Of a stretch of DNA of 64,000 bases, positions 22,420-33,314 are shown piece after piece. How positions within the stretch are numbered: position 1 is the stretch's first letter; each line of letters opens with the position of its first letter. A program made the translations under genes and the position numbers. Source of the stretch: Hermatobates lingyangjiaoensis. Its lineage: Eukaryota > Arthropoda > Insecta > Hemiptera > Hermatobatidae. The notes under the pieces were generated by a model, which saw only the letters and a program-made list of their open reading frames with translations, was not told the DNA's origin and ran no database searches. The stretch spans positions 257,501-321,500 of the forward strand of contig JAPFBL010000244.1 in NCBI GenBank assembly GCA_026182355.1, read 5' to 3'.

Positions 22420-23180
22420 ATATAATGTTCGTGAGTTTGTTTGTCTGACCTGAAATTAAATATATATTATTTATTACCTGAATAATGTTAAAAAAAAGAA
22501 AATTATCACTATATTATCAAAATTGGAGCCAGAGTAACAAGTGTCTTGCGTTCTCGCCGATGACAGTAGAGGATATGTATTATATATAAATGTAACCAAA
22601 AATATTTTTTTTCAATTTAATATTTGCGTAAAATAAACACTAGTAATAAACTAAAGGTATGGAGCCAATGTAGCCCACTGGCATGCGTGCTCGCCGACGA
22701 CAGTAGCACAAATATATTAAAAATAAATGCAACAAAAAAATTTTTGAATTTAAAATTTGAATAATATAAACAATGGTAATAAAGTAAACGCATGGATCCA
22801 GGGTAGCCAGTTGCTTGCGTGCTCGCCGAAGGCAGTAGTAAAAATGTACTATATATAAATGTAACAAAAAAAAACTTTTAATTTAAAATTTGTGTAATAT
22901 AAACACTGGTAATAAAATAAAGGCATGGAACCAGAGTAGCCCGGAGGCTTGCGTGCTCGCTGATGACAGTACAGCAAATATATTATAAATAAATGTAACA
23001 AATATATAATAAACTATTATATTAGAGGTTAAAAATGAATAATTTTAGAAACAAACTTGAACACAACTGTCAGATAAAATACGAATGTTCTAAGGTAATA
23101 TTATAAAGAAACATTCCTTTCATTAACGTTATTTTATGATACGTAAATAAATTGAATGTTTAAATTTCAAGTTTAAGTAC
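22420..23180 (+). mobile_element. Helentron-like element with four internal tandem units
   Basis: The unit of about 130 bp begins with a GGAGCCAGGGTAGCC-like block and GCTTGCGTGCTCGCCGA, followed by AT-rich sequence with AATATAAACACTGGTAAT. Four diverged copies start near 22524, 22659, 22794 and 22926. Flanks are shared with 38010-38340, 39300-39600 and 5760-6335. Internal tandem repeats are a feature of non-autonomous Helentron/DINE-type elements. The family assignment is inferred. Confidence 0.6.
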
Positions 23181-23454
23181 CAAGGGTCTTCAACCAGTGG
23201 GTTAAACGGGGGTCGCGAAATGTTTGAAATTGTTTATTTTTAAATAGAAAATAAAGGACTAAATTAAATAAATAATTTATTTATTATTATTATTGCGTCC
23301 CAGCAATTTCATTGAAGTTACTACCAGTATTGATCAAATTTATTTTAATTTTTTTTTTATTTGTTGTTAATTTTATTTTTGTTTTCACTAAAGGGTCGCG
23401 AATAAATTTTGGCGCCAAAAATGGGTCCCATGTAAAAAAGGTTGAAGATCCCTG
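23181..23454. mobile_element. Short hAT-type MITE
   Basis: The ends are CAAGGGTCTTCAACC and GGTTGAAGATCCCTG, good terminal inverted repeats with the usual hAT look. The interior contains GGGGGTCGCGAAATG and TAAAGGGTCGCGAAT. The 8-bp flanks agree only partly. It is inserted in the Helentron-like sequence. Confidence 0.75.
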
Positions 23455-23459
23455 ATTTA

Positions 23460-24056
23460 TACAGTACTTACACTACTGTAACTACTATACTATATACTAT
23501 ACTATATATATATATATATACTATACTATAACTATATGTACAGAGAATATCTATGAAAAAGGTTTTGTTAGTGAGAAGAAAGTTTGATTTCAGTCTGGAG
23601 TTATCAATAAATTAATTAAATTTATAGTTCATTATTTTTTACATGAGATGTTTTTACAGTGACGTTGAGTTCAGACCACTTCAGAATTATGTTGAATTTA
23701 TATTATCGATAATGTGGACATATTATCAAATTTATAATAGATATATATGATTTATAAAGTAAAAACAATGTTATACTGAAATTTGTTGACAAGGTGTAAA
23801 AGAAGTATCAGTGTAAATAACAGGGGTATAATGGAAGTGTTGAAATGGGACATTCCCTGGTGACAAAGAGCAGGTATGTTTGTGTGGCAGCCCTGACTAT
23901 CTGAGCTGACACTTCCAATAGCGAAGATCATTCAGCGCTGCCAATACTTCATTTAGAATTTTCCCTTTGAAGAAAGCCTAACATATACTACTTTTACACT
24001 TCCTTACATGCATAGAAGTTTTTTAATTATTATTCTTTTTTATTTTACACTATAGA
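23460..24056. other. AT-rich DNA with a short TATACTA tract
   Basis: A TATA/ACTA microsatellite cluster near 23480-23540, then sequence with no recognised gene or repeat family. Confidence 0.5.
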
Positions 24057-24133
24057 AAATCTGGAGTGAATTACACTCAACTATACTATATAAGTAAACT
24101 TAATATAAAATTTCTTCGGTTTATAATAGACTA

Positions 24134-24762
24134 GACCAGAGATTCGCAAGGTGGGTTCCGCAGAACACAGGGATTCCTTAACGGACTGTCTGAGGTTTTA
24201 GAAAAAACATTTTTCTAAATTTTTTTTTTTATGTGGGTGTGAATTAATTCTGTGTTTCTTGTAAATCAAATAATGTGTATATCTACTTATACACATAAGT
24301 AGAAGTGGTCAAAATTTTATTTATATTTAGAATCAATCACTAGTCAATTTTGGAGCTATCTGATTCCCGAATGTCCTGCTATTGCAAAAGGAGCACTTCA
24401 CACATTGCTGCCATTTTCCACTAGCTAGTCATGTAAAACCGGGTTTTCCTTTTATACTGCCATAAAAACTAAATACCGAAGTAGACTTAAAGCTGGGGCT
24501 GACTTGCAAACTATAAAGCCAAAAATTATTACAAAATAAACTTATGTTAAAATTGCCTGTTATGAAAATTCAAAATCTTTTAGTTATAATTTTTATTTGA
24601 AAACTACAATTGCAGTAATATTACTTTTTAATTGTTTGTAAACATACATACTATTTATAAAGGCTTCTGAAAATATTTATATTATGCTTGAATAAAATTA
24701 TTAGAATCTGGAGTTTCTGGAAAAGTTACTGAAGTTAAAAGGGTTCCGCGTCAAAAAAATGC
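24134..24762 (+). mobile_element. hAT-A copy inside X
   Basis: It starts with CAGAGATTCGCAAGGTGGG and runs to GGGTTCCGCGTC followed by an A-rich stretch. The plus strand includes TGCAAACTATAAAGCC-type remnants of the transposase C-terminus, heavily mutated. The right end is truncated. Confidence 0.7.
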
Positions 24763-24984
24763 ATCAGTGGTGTGATATACAATAATAAGCATATATATAA
24801 TAAATTCAAAACGAAGGAAACACACAGAAAGACATTCTTCTTGGGTATATAATATATAATGTCCCATTTAGGCATAATATAAATGTTTATTAATAAACTA
24901 ATCTCTTTCAGAGATGTTTATTAGTCTTTCATTCCTGGAGGTAGTGCAGATAGTGATTCATCCACTTATCAATATATATATATA

Positions 24985-25324
24985 CCACAATTAAAAGAAA
25001 CGGTCCAGCGGACTTTTTTAAATAAAATAAATTCAAAACGAAGGAAACACACAGAAAGACACATACATAACTCACATCGATATTTCGACCATCGTCGTCA
25101 TCAGGAGGTGTGAAGAGCGAAGAGCGAAGAGTCCCGCAGGAAGACTGAGTCGCCGCCCTGTCTTCCTGCGGGACTCTTCGCTCTTCGCTCTTCACACCTC
25201 CTGATGACGACGATGGTCGAAATATCGATGTGAGTTATGTATATGTCTTTCTGTGCTTCCTTCGTTTTGAATTTATTTTATTTAAAAAAGTCCGCTGGAC
25301 CGTTTCTTTTAATTGTGGTATATA

Positions 25325-25366
<42 letters not shown>

Positions 25367-25375
25367 ATAAGTGGA
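24985..25375. mobile_element. Penelope-like inverted pair, family A, best copy
   Basis: Near-perfect palindrome arms (24985-25165 and 25160-25320) bordered by TA tracts. The hammerhead cores are at 25071-25111 (minus) and 25193-25235 (plus). It is near-identical to 4768-5115, so both insertions are recent or conserved. Confidence 0.88.
25193..25235 (+). ncRNA. Hammerhead ribozyme motif, family A
   Basis: CTGATGA, hairpin GAC-GATG-GTC, GAA, ATAT, C. Stem I pairs CACCTC with GATGTG apart from one mismatch, stem III is the palindrome ATAT and the cleavage triplet is ATC. Inverse partner 25071-25111; other copies 4909-4950 and 5011-5053. Confidence 0.75.
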
Positions 25376-25859
25376 TGAATCACTATCTGCACTACCTCCA
25401 GGAATGAAAAACTAATAAACATCTCTGAAAGAGATTAGTTTATTAATAAACTAATAAACATTTATATTATGCCTAAATGGGACATTATACATATATTATA
25501 TACCCAAGAAGTTTGATATTTAGTTTCGTTATAGTAAAGTTGAGTGCAGACCACTCCAGATTTTTAGAATTTTATTGATAGTTTAGACAATGTTTTTTTA
25601 TTGCACGTATTTAATTTTAATTCTTGACGCTATTCTCTGCACCAAAGGAAATTTTTGCACTTCACTTCCAAAGCATGAATTCAAAAAGGAACTCGTGTCA
25701 TGTGTATGAGAAATGCTGATCTACCGCACTTACATAATAAATCAAGACTAATTACTGAGTAGCTAATAAAGACATGTTTATAAAATTATCGCTTCTCGAT
25801 TTCAAGGGGAAATAATTTTAATTCCATGATTTGAATTTTTTTTTATTTATTGAAACATT

Positions 25860-26095
25860 TTCTTTTTCAAGGATTCAATTTCCAATTCAGTTCGTATTTA
25901 CTATGACTATTCATAAGTTTCAAGGAGAGACTCTACAGAAAGTTTTAGTTCATTTAGATAAAGCAGTATTTTAATATGGCCGATTACATGTTGCTCTCAG
26001 TAGGGTCATTGAGAGTTTATCTGCTTTTACGTGAATATGATTGCATTAAGAAGGAAGGTGACGGCTGAGCCACCAGGTCACGGGTAGTCTAGTAT
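25860..26095 (+). pseudogene. Helitron helicase C-terminal remnant and 3' end
   Basis: Plus-strand frames read FTMTIHKFQGETLQKV, then LDKAVF and LHVALSRVIESL. This corresponds to the last motifs of the Pif1-type helicase of Helitron Rep/Hel proteins (normally TINKSQGQTL and YVALSRV). It has lost upstream domains and carries in-frame damage. CACGGGTAGTCTAG at about 26079-26092 is a Helitron 3' terminus with CTAG. Confidence 0.8.
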
Positions 26096-26283
26096 TTATT
26101 AAAAATCATCAGTTACGAAAGATATTTTGCAGACTGACGAGAGGTCATAAGCTAATAGTTAGCTTAGGTCATAAAGAGAACTCCCTAACTGCGTCAGTAT
26201 CGGGTCACTTTCATGAACCTAGCAGTCTAGTAGACATTACGTCAGCACGTAACGTCTAAAATATCCATGGATTCTAAACCATA

Positions 26284-26400
26284 GGTTTTCAACGTGGTCC
26301 ACATAGGATTATTGCAGGTACACATGGACTCTCAAAGTCCACAGAGCTGTAAACTGGGAGTTTACAGAGGTTTACTGGGGGTCTTCTGAGGATTACAGGA
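26284..26400 (-). mobile_element. Truncated hAT MITE
   Basis: GGTTTTCAACGTGGTCCACA corresponds to the inverse of the right end of the MITE at 2796-3369. Diverged copies of GGATTACTG and GTCCACAG-like blocks follow. The other end is missing. Confidence 0.55.
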
Positions 26401-26559
26401 GGTCTACAGAGCACAAACATGTGGTCATTTAACATGTCGATTGGTAATTTATTATATTCTGTGGATGCAGTAACAAGATCGTTATTCAGGAAACTCGAGA
26501 AACTTATGAAAAAGCAAGTTTCAGCTAAATATGATCGAATTTTCAAGAATGTGTGTATA

Positions 26560-26775
26560 TAGGATATATCAATGAACAGACCATAATATGAAATGGGAAA
26601 ACAAGACTAAGATCTTTCAACCGTAACATGCGGTCTTCATCAGAGTCAAAAACCCAACTCTGATTTTGACGAAGACCGCTTGTTACGGTTGAAAGATCTT
26701 AGTCTTTTCTCTTTTCATATTGTGGTTTGATCATTGATTGTTATTTCACGTGTTTATGTGAAATCTTTTTATAGG
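26560..26775. mobile_element. Penelope-like palindrome, family J
   Basis: Minus core 26605-26647 and plus core 26661-26706 in a tight palindrome. The outer arm ends in TTTCACGTGTTTATGTGAAA. The plus core has TTTTGACGA in place of CTCTGACGA. Confidence 0.85.
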
Positions 26776-26984
26776 ATGTATGTATACAAATACCACAGAA
26801 ATTACCATACGGCCTGCGGTCACTTGGAATTTATATATTACAGCTCCGGCTACACAAAAGGTTGCCTTTTGTCTTTTTTTTTTCTATTACCATATTTGTG
26901 ATGATTGTTGATTTCCTTACCATGAAATAATACCTTAAGTGGTAGATAACAAAATAGTATACTAGACTATAACTATAGTATACA

Positions 26985-27425
26985 ATATATACTACATACA
27001 GTTGTAAACTTTAGTGTAGGGTATACTGACGTATACTAAAATATCAACATGGCTATAGTGTATATAATTTATACTGTCGTATACTATACCATAGTGTAGA
27101 GTATACTGTGGTGTATACTAGACTATAGTGTAGAGCATACTATACTATAGTGTACTAGCCTATAGTGTATAGTATACAATATAGTATACTATACTATAGT
27201 GTAGAGTACACTAAATAGTATACTGTCGTATACTAGACTATATAGTACACTATACACTATAGTATAGCATACTATACTACTGTTTAGTATATAGTATAGT
27301 GTATAGATACTGTATATTGTCTAGTATAGTATATTAGACTATAGTGTATAGTATACTATACTATAGACTATTATATTATACTATACACTATACTATACAC
27401 TATAGTCTAGTATACTATAATAGCA
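26985..27425. repeat. TATACTATAG-rich simple region
   Basis: About 440 bp built mainly from ACTATAGTGTATAGTATAC-like words on both strands, with many short self-complementary stretches. A similar but shorter AGTATA/AAGTATAT tract is at 28020-28130. Confidence 0.85.
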
Positions 27426-27429
27426 CCCT

Positions 27430-28350
27430 ATTTTGAAGTAACCAACCCAAATTCGAGGTATTTATAATTATTTAAATACTCCTATTTATTGTTTATGTAT
27501 TATAGCCTTGAAAATAATAACGGCTGTAATACATGAAATGTCGGTCAGAAACTGATTAGTGTTTGCTTTTTGAACATCTCTACAATTTTTGTAGAATAAT
27601 AACTAAACTACGTGTTCTAATACGGTATAAGTCTAGAGATATTGTTGAATTCATATTACTTAAGACAGCGAGATGAAAGAATAGAAGGCAGAGGAGAGTT
27701 TAAAGAGCCTGTTGTGCTTTCAAGTTCATAAAAGATATGAAGGTAAAGGCTTTTGTCTGAATCTTTATCACCTATTAATAATATCAGTATGAAGTAAAAG
27801 ATTTTATGACAACCACTGAAGCTCCTTACCTAAACGAAAGACAACTGATACTCTCCACCTGAATCCAATATCCCATACACCCCGCCTTAGTAGTCTCTGA
27901 TTCCGCTTAGAACATGGAACAAGGGAACATGAAACAAGAGAACATGAAACAAGAGAACATGAAACACGAAACTAACAAAACTGATCCTCTTTTGTAATTC
28001 TCTTTACAGTTAGACTAAAGTAAAGTAAGTTAGTATAGTAAGTTATAATAAGTATATAATATACTAAGTATATTATAAGTATATAAGTATAGTATATAAT
28101 ATACTAATAGTATAGTAAGTTAATAGGAAAGTCATTTAAAAAAAATGTGGATTTTTTATATATTTATCTGGACTACGAACACGTTTGGCGAAGGTTTCTA
28201 TTGTTTTCCATTGTATTACATGATTTAATTACACACTCATTCGTGACATCGATATTATAAAAGACTCTTAAAAACTGTTCAATTTATTTTTTTAATGTTT
28301 TTTTTTATCTCGACCAAAAATATTGAACAGTTATTTTCTTTTTTTTAAGG
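27430..28350. other. AT-rich DNA without recognised genes
   Basis: Apart from three GAACATGAAACAAGA repeats near 27910-27966 and the AAGTATA tract (28020-28130), I see no coding or named repeat here. Confidence 0.5.
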
Positions 28351-28460
28351 AAATTTGGTTTAGCTTCAAACAATACAACACCTTTAAGCCGACATTTCGT
28401 CTAAATTTGTAAACATCTTCAGGGCTTCATCAATACAAAATAATCTATAATTTAGACGAC
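28350..28460 (-). mobile_element. Solo Penelope-like terminal segment
   Basis: The minus core at 28387-28427 reads CCCTGAAGA, a hairpin with TTTAGAC and GACGAAATGTCGGC. GCC and GGC pair as stem I. It belongs to a family related to L but distinct. Confidence 0.7.
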
Positions 28461-28785
28461 ACCAAGATTATAGATTATGAAATTAATAAAAATAAGAGGC
28501 TTATAAAAGAAACGATTCACATTCAGAAAACGAAAAAAAACGGATAATTATAACCTAAGTAATTTATATATCCGTAAGTAAGTAAAATATATAGTCTATT
28601 AGTTAGTAATTAAAAAAATCTGGAATGGCCTACACTCAACTTTACTATACGTAATCATAATAACAAACTTTATCGGTATATAACATATAACGTACCATTT
28701 AGGCATAATAGAAATGCCTAAAATGGAGATGTTTATTAGTCTTTCATTCCTGGAGGCAGTACAAATAGTAACTGACCCACTTTTT

Positions 28786-29100
28786 AATATATATATACTT
28801 AAAATAAACTATGAAACATAGGTAGACCACCATAACGGTTGAAATATTGAAAATTTAGTGTCTGTTATGTTTCTATCTATGTGTCCCAGTTTATTTTAAG
28901 TGTAATCTGTGCTGCCGGACCGTTTTTCGTTTATCTAAACTGTTTATATATATAAACAGTTGGCTTCGGCTGCCCGGGGGGACTGCTTCTGCCCGTTGAC
29001 GACGACTGTCGAAGTATCGTTGTGAGTCTTTTGTGTGTGTCTTTGTTTGTTTTTCTCTTTCCTGTGTGAACTATATATATATATATATATATAATATATT
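28786..29100. mobile_element. Penelope-like segments, including family F
   Basis: The first segment is shared with 21560-21660. After TATATATATA comes a plus segment with GTTGACGACGACTGTCGAAG at 28994-29025 (a hammerhead-like core with TTGACGA), then (TA)n at 29071-29100. Confidence 0.65.
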
Positions 29101-29760
29101 GAATTGAAATGTGCAGCAGCCTCTGCATTGACAACCTTTTTACTGATAGCCTCTATTTTTCGTACAATCGTCCTTTGCTCTAGAGGTAATTTCCATAAGT
29201 AGTTGGCCAACGACATTTAGACAAACAAGGTAAACAACTGATAAAACTAAATGACTATATTGAGAACACGATACACTAAAAAATCACAAGCTTTCGACCA
29301 TGCATTGGTCATCTTCAGGTTTAAAATATGTTAAAACTATGTATAATATCAATAATAAATAATAAATGAATCTCTAACACTAAACAAAACAGGTGTAACA
29401 AAAATATAAAGGGAGAGAATAAAGTACATGAAAGTAAGACAATCAAAAAAGGAAGAAGGTTATAGTAGGGTTGTAACAACAATCAGGTCGGACCCTCAAT
29501 TGTTGCCAACCCTACTAGATTCGAGATCTCTAACAAATTTGTAACTGCTATCAAAAGTGGCGCTGCTTGGTATAACATTGAGTTCATGATTTTGGATGTT
29601 CAGGCTCGGATTGTTATCTTTGATGTGTAGGGCTTCCAAAATGGCTAATCGATCATTGTCAGTGTTATATTGCAGTACTACAGTCCCTTCAACTAACATG
29701 CCTCTTGTATGGCATGTACATGGTACATGGTATGGCTTGTATGTACATGGTATCAAGCTC

Positions 29761-29970
29761 ACAAGAGGCATGTTAGTTGAAGGGACTGTAGTACTGCAAT
29801 ATAACACTGACAATGATCGATTAGCCATTTTGGAAGCCCTACACATCAAAGATAACAATCCGAGCCTGAACATCAATCATGAACTCAATGTAATACCAAG
29901 CAGCGCCACTTTTGATAGCAGTTACAAATTTGTTAGAGATCTCGAATCTAGTAGGGTTGGCAACAATTGA
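29761..29970 (+). pseudogene. Penelope-like endonuclease C-terminus
   Basis: The plus frame contains TDNDRLAILEALHIKDNNPS, the conserved Arg/Glu-bearing end of the GIY-YIG domain followed by the PSLN-type tail, and stops after SSRVGNN. The mirrored copy on the minus strand (29496-29700) reads almost the same peptide. Confidence 0.7.
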
Positions 29971-30142
29971 GGGTCCGACCTGATTGTTGTTACAACCCTA
30001 CTATAACCTTCTTCCTTTTTTGATTGTCTTACTTTCATGTACTTTATTCTCTCCCTTTATATTTTTGTTACACCTGTTTTGTTTAGTGTTAGAGATTCAT
30101 TTATTATTTATTATTGATATTATACATAGTTTTAACATATTT

Positions 30143-30182
30143 TAAACCTGAAGATGACCAATGCATGGTCGAAAGCTTGTGA
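30143..30182 (+). ncRNA. Hammerhead ribozyme motif, family N
   Basis: AC, CTGAAGA, hairpin GACCA-ATGCA-TGGTC, GAA, AGCT, T, GT. Stem III palindrome AGCT. Inverse partner 29285-29320. It lies between an endonuclease C-terminus and a new ORF start of the same element. Confidence 0.75.
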
Positions 30183-30249
30183 TTTTTTAGTGTATCGTGT
30201 TCTCAATATAGTCATTTAGTTTTATCAGTTGTTTACCTTGTTTGTCTAA

Positions 30250-30400
30250 ATGTCGTTGGCCAACTACTTATGGAAATTACCTCTAGAGCAAAGGACGATT
30301 GTACGAAAAATAGAGGCTATCAGTAAAAAGGTTGTCAATGCAGAGGCTGCTGCACATTTCAATTCAATCTGTATCCAAGAAGACCTGCTGCCCACTTATA

Positions 30401-30405
<5 letters not shown>
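30250..30405 (+). pseudogene. Penelope-like ORF N-terminal fragment
   Basis: It opens with MSLANYLWKLPLEQRTIVRK and continues to AAAHFNSICIQEDLLPTYTN, then IYIYIY encoded by (TA)n. The FN..C...LLPxYTNIY pattern is shared by four other fragments here. Coding is cut off exactly at the TA tract. Confidence 0.75.
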
Positions 30406-30437
<32 letters not shown>

Positions 30438-30620
30438 CTCGCGCTCCGTTCTTCGACGTGGGGAGATCTCTCTCACTTCGTCCTCTCTTCTATTCTACTC
30501 CTGATGACGAACAACAGTTCGAAATATTGAATTCTGTAAGTGTTCTCTTTATTCTTTTTTCTGTGTCGTGCTTTGTGTAATTTAAAGTTTATATATATAT
30601 ATATATATATACGTACATTA
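30400..30620 (+). mobile_element. (TA)n and Penelope-like terminal segment, family B
   Basis: A TA tract (30404-30434) is followed by GACTCGCGCTCCGTTCTTC and the hammerhead core at 30494-30535, the GTCGTGCTTTGTGTAATTTA tail and another TA tract (30591-30611). Confidence 0.85.
30494..30535 (+). ncRNA. Hammerhead ribozyme motif, family B
   Basis: CTC, CTGATGA, hairpin GAAC-AACA-GTTC, GAA, ATAT, T, GA. Stem III palindrome ATAT; stem I is short. Other copies: 5167-5206 and 54689-54727, both minus. Confidence 0.7.
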
Positions 30621-32544
30621 CACCACTGATGCATATAATATCATTAGTATAAATACAGTAGTAATTTAAAAGCGAAAGTGTGGATTTCCATTTTTTCAAT
30701 ATACTTCTAAACATCAAATTTATTTCAGTGTATTCACTCAAGAAATTTCTAAGTCCATGTAAATAATGTAGATAAATATCAATAAATTCGACTCAACCAA
30801 TAGCCGTTTAAAGTCAAAAAAATTTTTTTCTGAAACTAGAAAATCTATTCTAACGGCTCTTTGATAAATGTAATTTTCGAAAAAAAATGATATCAACTCA
30901 TTCTAAATCTAAAGCCGTACCTTTAGGTATAGTTTCATTTTGATCCGTCAAACGGTATGGCTTATATATTACTTTTAAGTCATAAAAGAACATTCACTAA
31001 CACACACATTACTTGTGAGAGCGATGCAAGCAATACCGTTTCATCAAAATGAAACTACACATAAAAATAGAACATTATGTGGAGAATGAGATGAGATAAT
31101 TTTTTTCAAAATAACACTCACCAAAGGAATGTTACAGTAGGGTTTCTATATTCAGAAAATGTTTTTTTTTGACGCTAAACTGCTCATTGAAAAACCACAA
31201 AAATTAGCAATTTATAAAAAAAATTCATGAAATTTCAATAACGGAAAAGAGCAATAAAGCTATAAAAACTGTTTGTTTGTCCTAGACTAAAGGATCACCT
31301 GCTATACTTGTGGAATTTTTGATATTTTTTTACAGTGTTTACATTGACTTAGACATTTTTTGAGTGAATCCACAGAAATAAAATTGATGTGTATAATGGA
31401 AAAATTTATATAACTCATTGACTTATATGAGATATAAGAGGAATAATATTTTTACATGTAAAAATTCATTCCCAATAAACATAAATGTTTGTTGCTTTTG
31501 TTGGTATGATTGATTTGTCTTACAAAATGCTATAATCAATCTATATATTGTACTCTTGAACAAAACTTAATATTAGCTGTAAATTATTTTGATTTGTCAA
31601 TTACAGGATCATTGGGTAAAATTAAAGTGTGATGAATGGTCTCTTTCCTAAAGAAAGAAGAGTTATGTTTGTTGACAAATATTCAGAATTTTCACTATTC
31701 TAGTCTAGTAGTTCATATCTATCATTTTTAAAAATTTCCCGATATAGAAGTTTTAAATTATACTGAATAGCTGGCATCGACTTTGATTTGACTATGTAAA
31801 ATTGACTAATTGCTAATGTATTTTTTCTCAATATACATTCACAGCAACCATATAACAGAGTACAATAGGCAGGAAAAAAATAACACTCAGAGTGAATTGG
31901 TATATATGATTTTTACCAAATGGAAAGAAAAGTGGTTTTTATTAAATACTAGGAACTCATGAAAATGCCAGTAATTCTAAGTAATGCTAAAAAAGACCAA
32001 GAATATTGAAAATTTTTATCAATATTGTTAAAAATTGAAAACATCTTTGAAGAAAAATAAATGAAATTATCCGACATCTTAAATTAAGAATTATCTTAAA
32101 ACGACATTTTTTCTTAGATGTTTCTGACATTTCTCAGACAAAATAGGAATATTTTCATGGGAAATTTTGTCTTAAATATTCCATGTAGAAGGAGGTAAGG
32201 TAATGATATTATCAATGGTCAAACCACAATATGAAATGGGAAAACAAGACTAACATTTTTCAACCATAACAAACGGTCTTCGTGAGAGTCAAAAACCCAA
32301 TTTTTTATTAATGATATTATATGCTTTAGCGTTGTGGTACACAAAAATAAGCATATATATTGATACGTGAATCAATCACTATCTGTACTACCTCCAAGAA
32401 TGAAAAACTAATAAACATCTCCCATTTAGACATTTATATTATACCTAAATGGAACATTATTTATTATATACCCTAGAAGTATGATATTATGTTTACTTAT
32501 AGTAAAGTTGAGTGTAGGCCACTCCAGATTTTTTTTTCTATAGA

Positions 32545-32690
32545 AAAGATAACTTGAAATGAGTTAGTTTTAAGCAACGTACAGACAGAACCTGTATAGA
32601 TATAAAGGTATTTTGAGGTGCCTGAGATACTGTATAGCAGGTAGGTATTGTCAGTTGATTATATTTCGTTGGCGTTTCTCATAATTTGCT
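32545..32690 (-). mobile_element. Helitron fragment
   Basis: AACTTGAAATGAGTTAGTTT and CAGACAGAACCTGTATAG are the inverse of the Helitron 5' start at 43560-43625. It continues through GGTAGGTATTGTCAGTTGAT. Confidence 0.6.
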
Positions 32691-33104
32691 CACTTTATAA
32701 AAGTGAGTCATACCTACACGCGTACCAAATAAGTAGTAAGCCTAGAATAAAATGAAATTTGAGCTCAGTATCTAAAGCTGCAAAACGTCAAAGAAACTCC
32801 AGATCTAATGACAGTTATGGACTGTACTAATAATGACATTTCCTACTATTCTATAATTTCTAATAATATTTTGGAATACCACGTATCATCTCTGAATTTT
32901 TGTAAAATACCCTTCAGAGAGAGGTGCGATGAAAGAAGTTTTAAATAAAACCGCCACATCGGTAACGAGAGTTTGATTTTGAACCTAGAAATCTAACCGA
33001 ATCCCGATTACATAATAGAATGAGTTATTAACAACTTTATATTATATATTCTACTATAACATAATGTTGACTCAGATAATGAATATATATAAAGTGCCTA
33101 TTGA

Positions 33105-33310
33105 TTAAAATAATTTTGTAGAATAAAAAGCTAATAAAATGGTCTCCATATATAAAAATTTAATCGTATAAACAACGCGTTTCGAACACTTAGTGTTCTT
33201 CTTCAGGTATTAACTACGGGTGAGTGTCTGTGGTACAATTTGCATTAGCTTTTTCCTTACAATTAGTAAATATCACAAAATAACTTTGTTGCACTACGTT
33301 AGAATTAAAA
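33105..33310 (-). mobile_element. Penelope-like terminal segment, family K
   Basis: Minus orientation with core at 33172-33210 (CTGAAGA, GAACACTAAGTGTTC, GAAACGCGTTG). It is flanked by AATGGTCTCCATATATAAA and a weak inverse remnant further right. A family M remnant (CCGCCACATCGG, GAGAGTTTGATTTTG) precedes it near 32945-33010. Confidence 0.75.
33172..33210 (-). ncRNA. Hammerhead ribozyme motif, family K
   Basis: On the minus strand: AC, CTGAAGA, hairpin GAACACT-AAGTGTTC, GAA, ACGCGT, T, GT. Stem III palindrome ACGCGT. Other copies: 20220-20258, 41187-41224 (CTGAGGA) and 57401-57438. Confidence 0.75.
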
Positions 33311-33314
33311 TATT

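Larger units (their letters stand above)
24057..25565. mobile_element. Foldback element X carrying hAT and PLE insertions
   Basis: The left terminus is TCTGGAGTGAATTACACTC at 24060. The right terminus is CAGACCACTCCAG at 25546-25558. Subterminal arms 24840-24980 and 25365-25515 are inverted copies sharing TTAGTCTTTCATTCCTGG. hAT-A sequence (24134-24762) and a family A PLE palindrome (24985-25375) lie between. The PLE sits in the (TA)n at the centre of X. Confidence 0.75.
29100..30366. mobile_element. Penelope-like palindrome of about 1.27 kb, family N
   Basis: Arms 29100-29708 and 29761-30366 are near-identical inverted copies around about 50 bp containing GCATGTACATGGTACATGG. Read outward on the right arm, the order is endonuclease C-terminus, 3' region, hammerhead core (30143-30182), then a new ORF start (30250). 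This is the order expected at a head-to-tail junction between two element copies. The left arm mirrors it (core 29285-29320, minus). Confidence 0.88.
28618..32530. mobile_element. Foldback element X, long copy with nested PLEs
   Basis: Left end TCTGGAATGGCCTACACTC, right end GTGTAGGCCACTCCAG. The left subterminal arm (to about 28785) and right arm (32350-32530) are inverted relatives. The interior (30620-32330) has two further inverted blocks related to 15350-15800. About 1.8 kb of PLE sequence is inserted in the left TA-rich part. No ORF was recognised in X. Confidence 0.7.
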
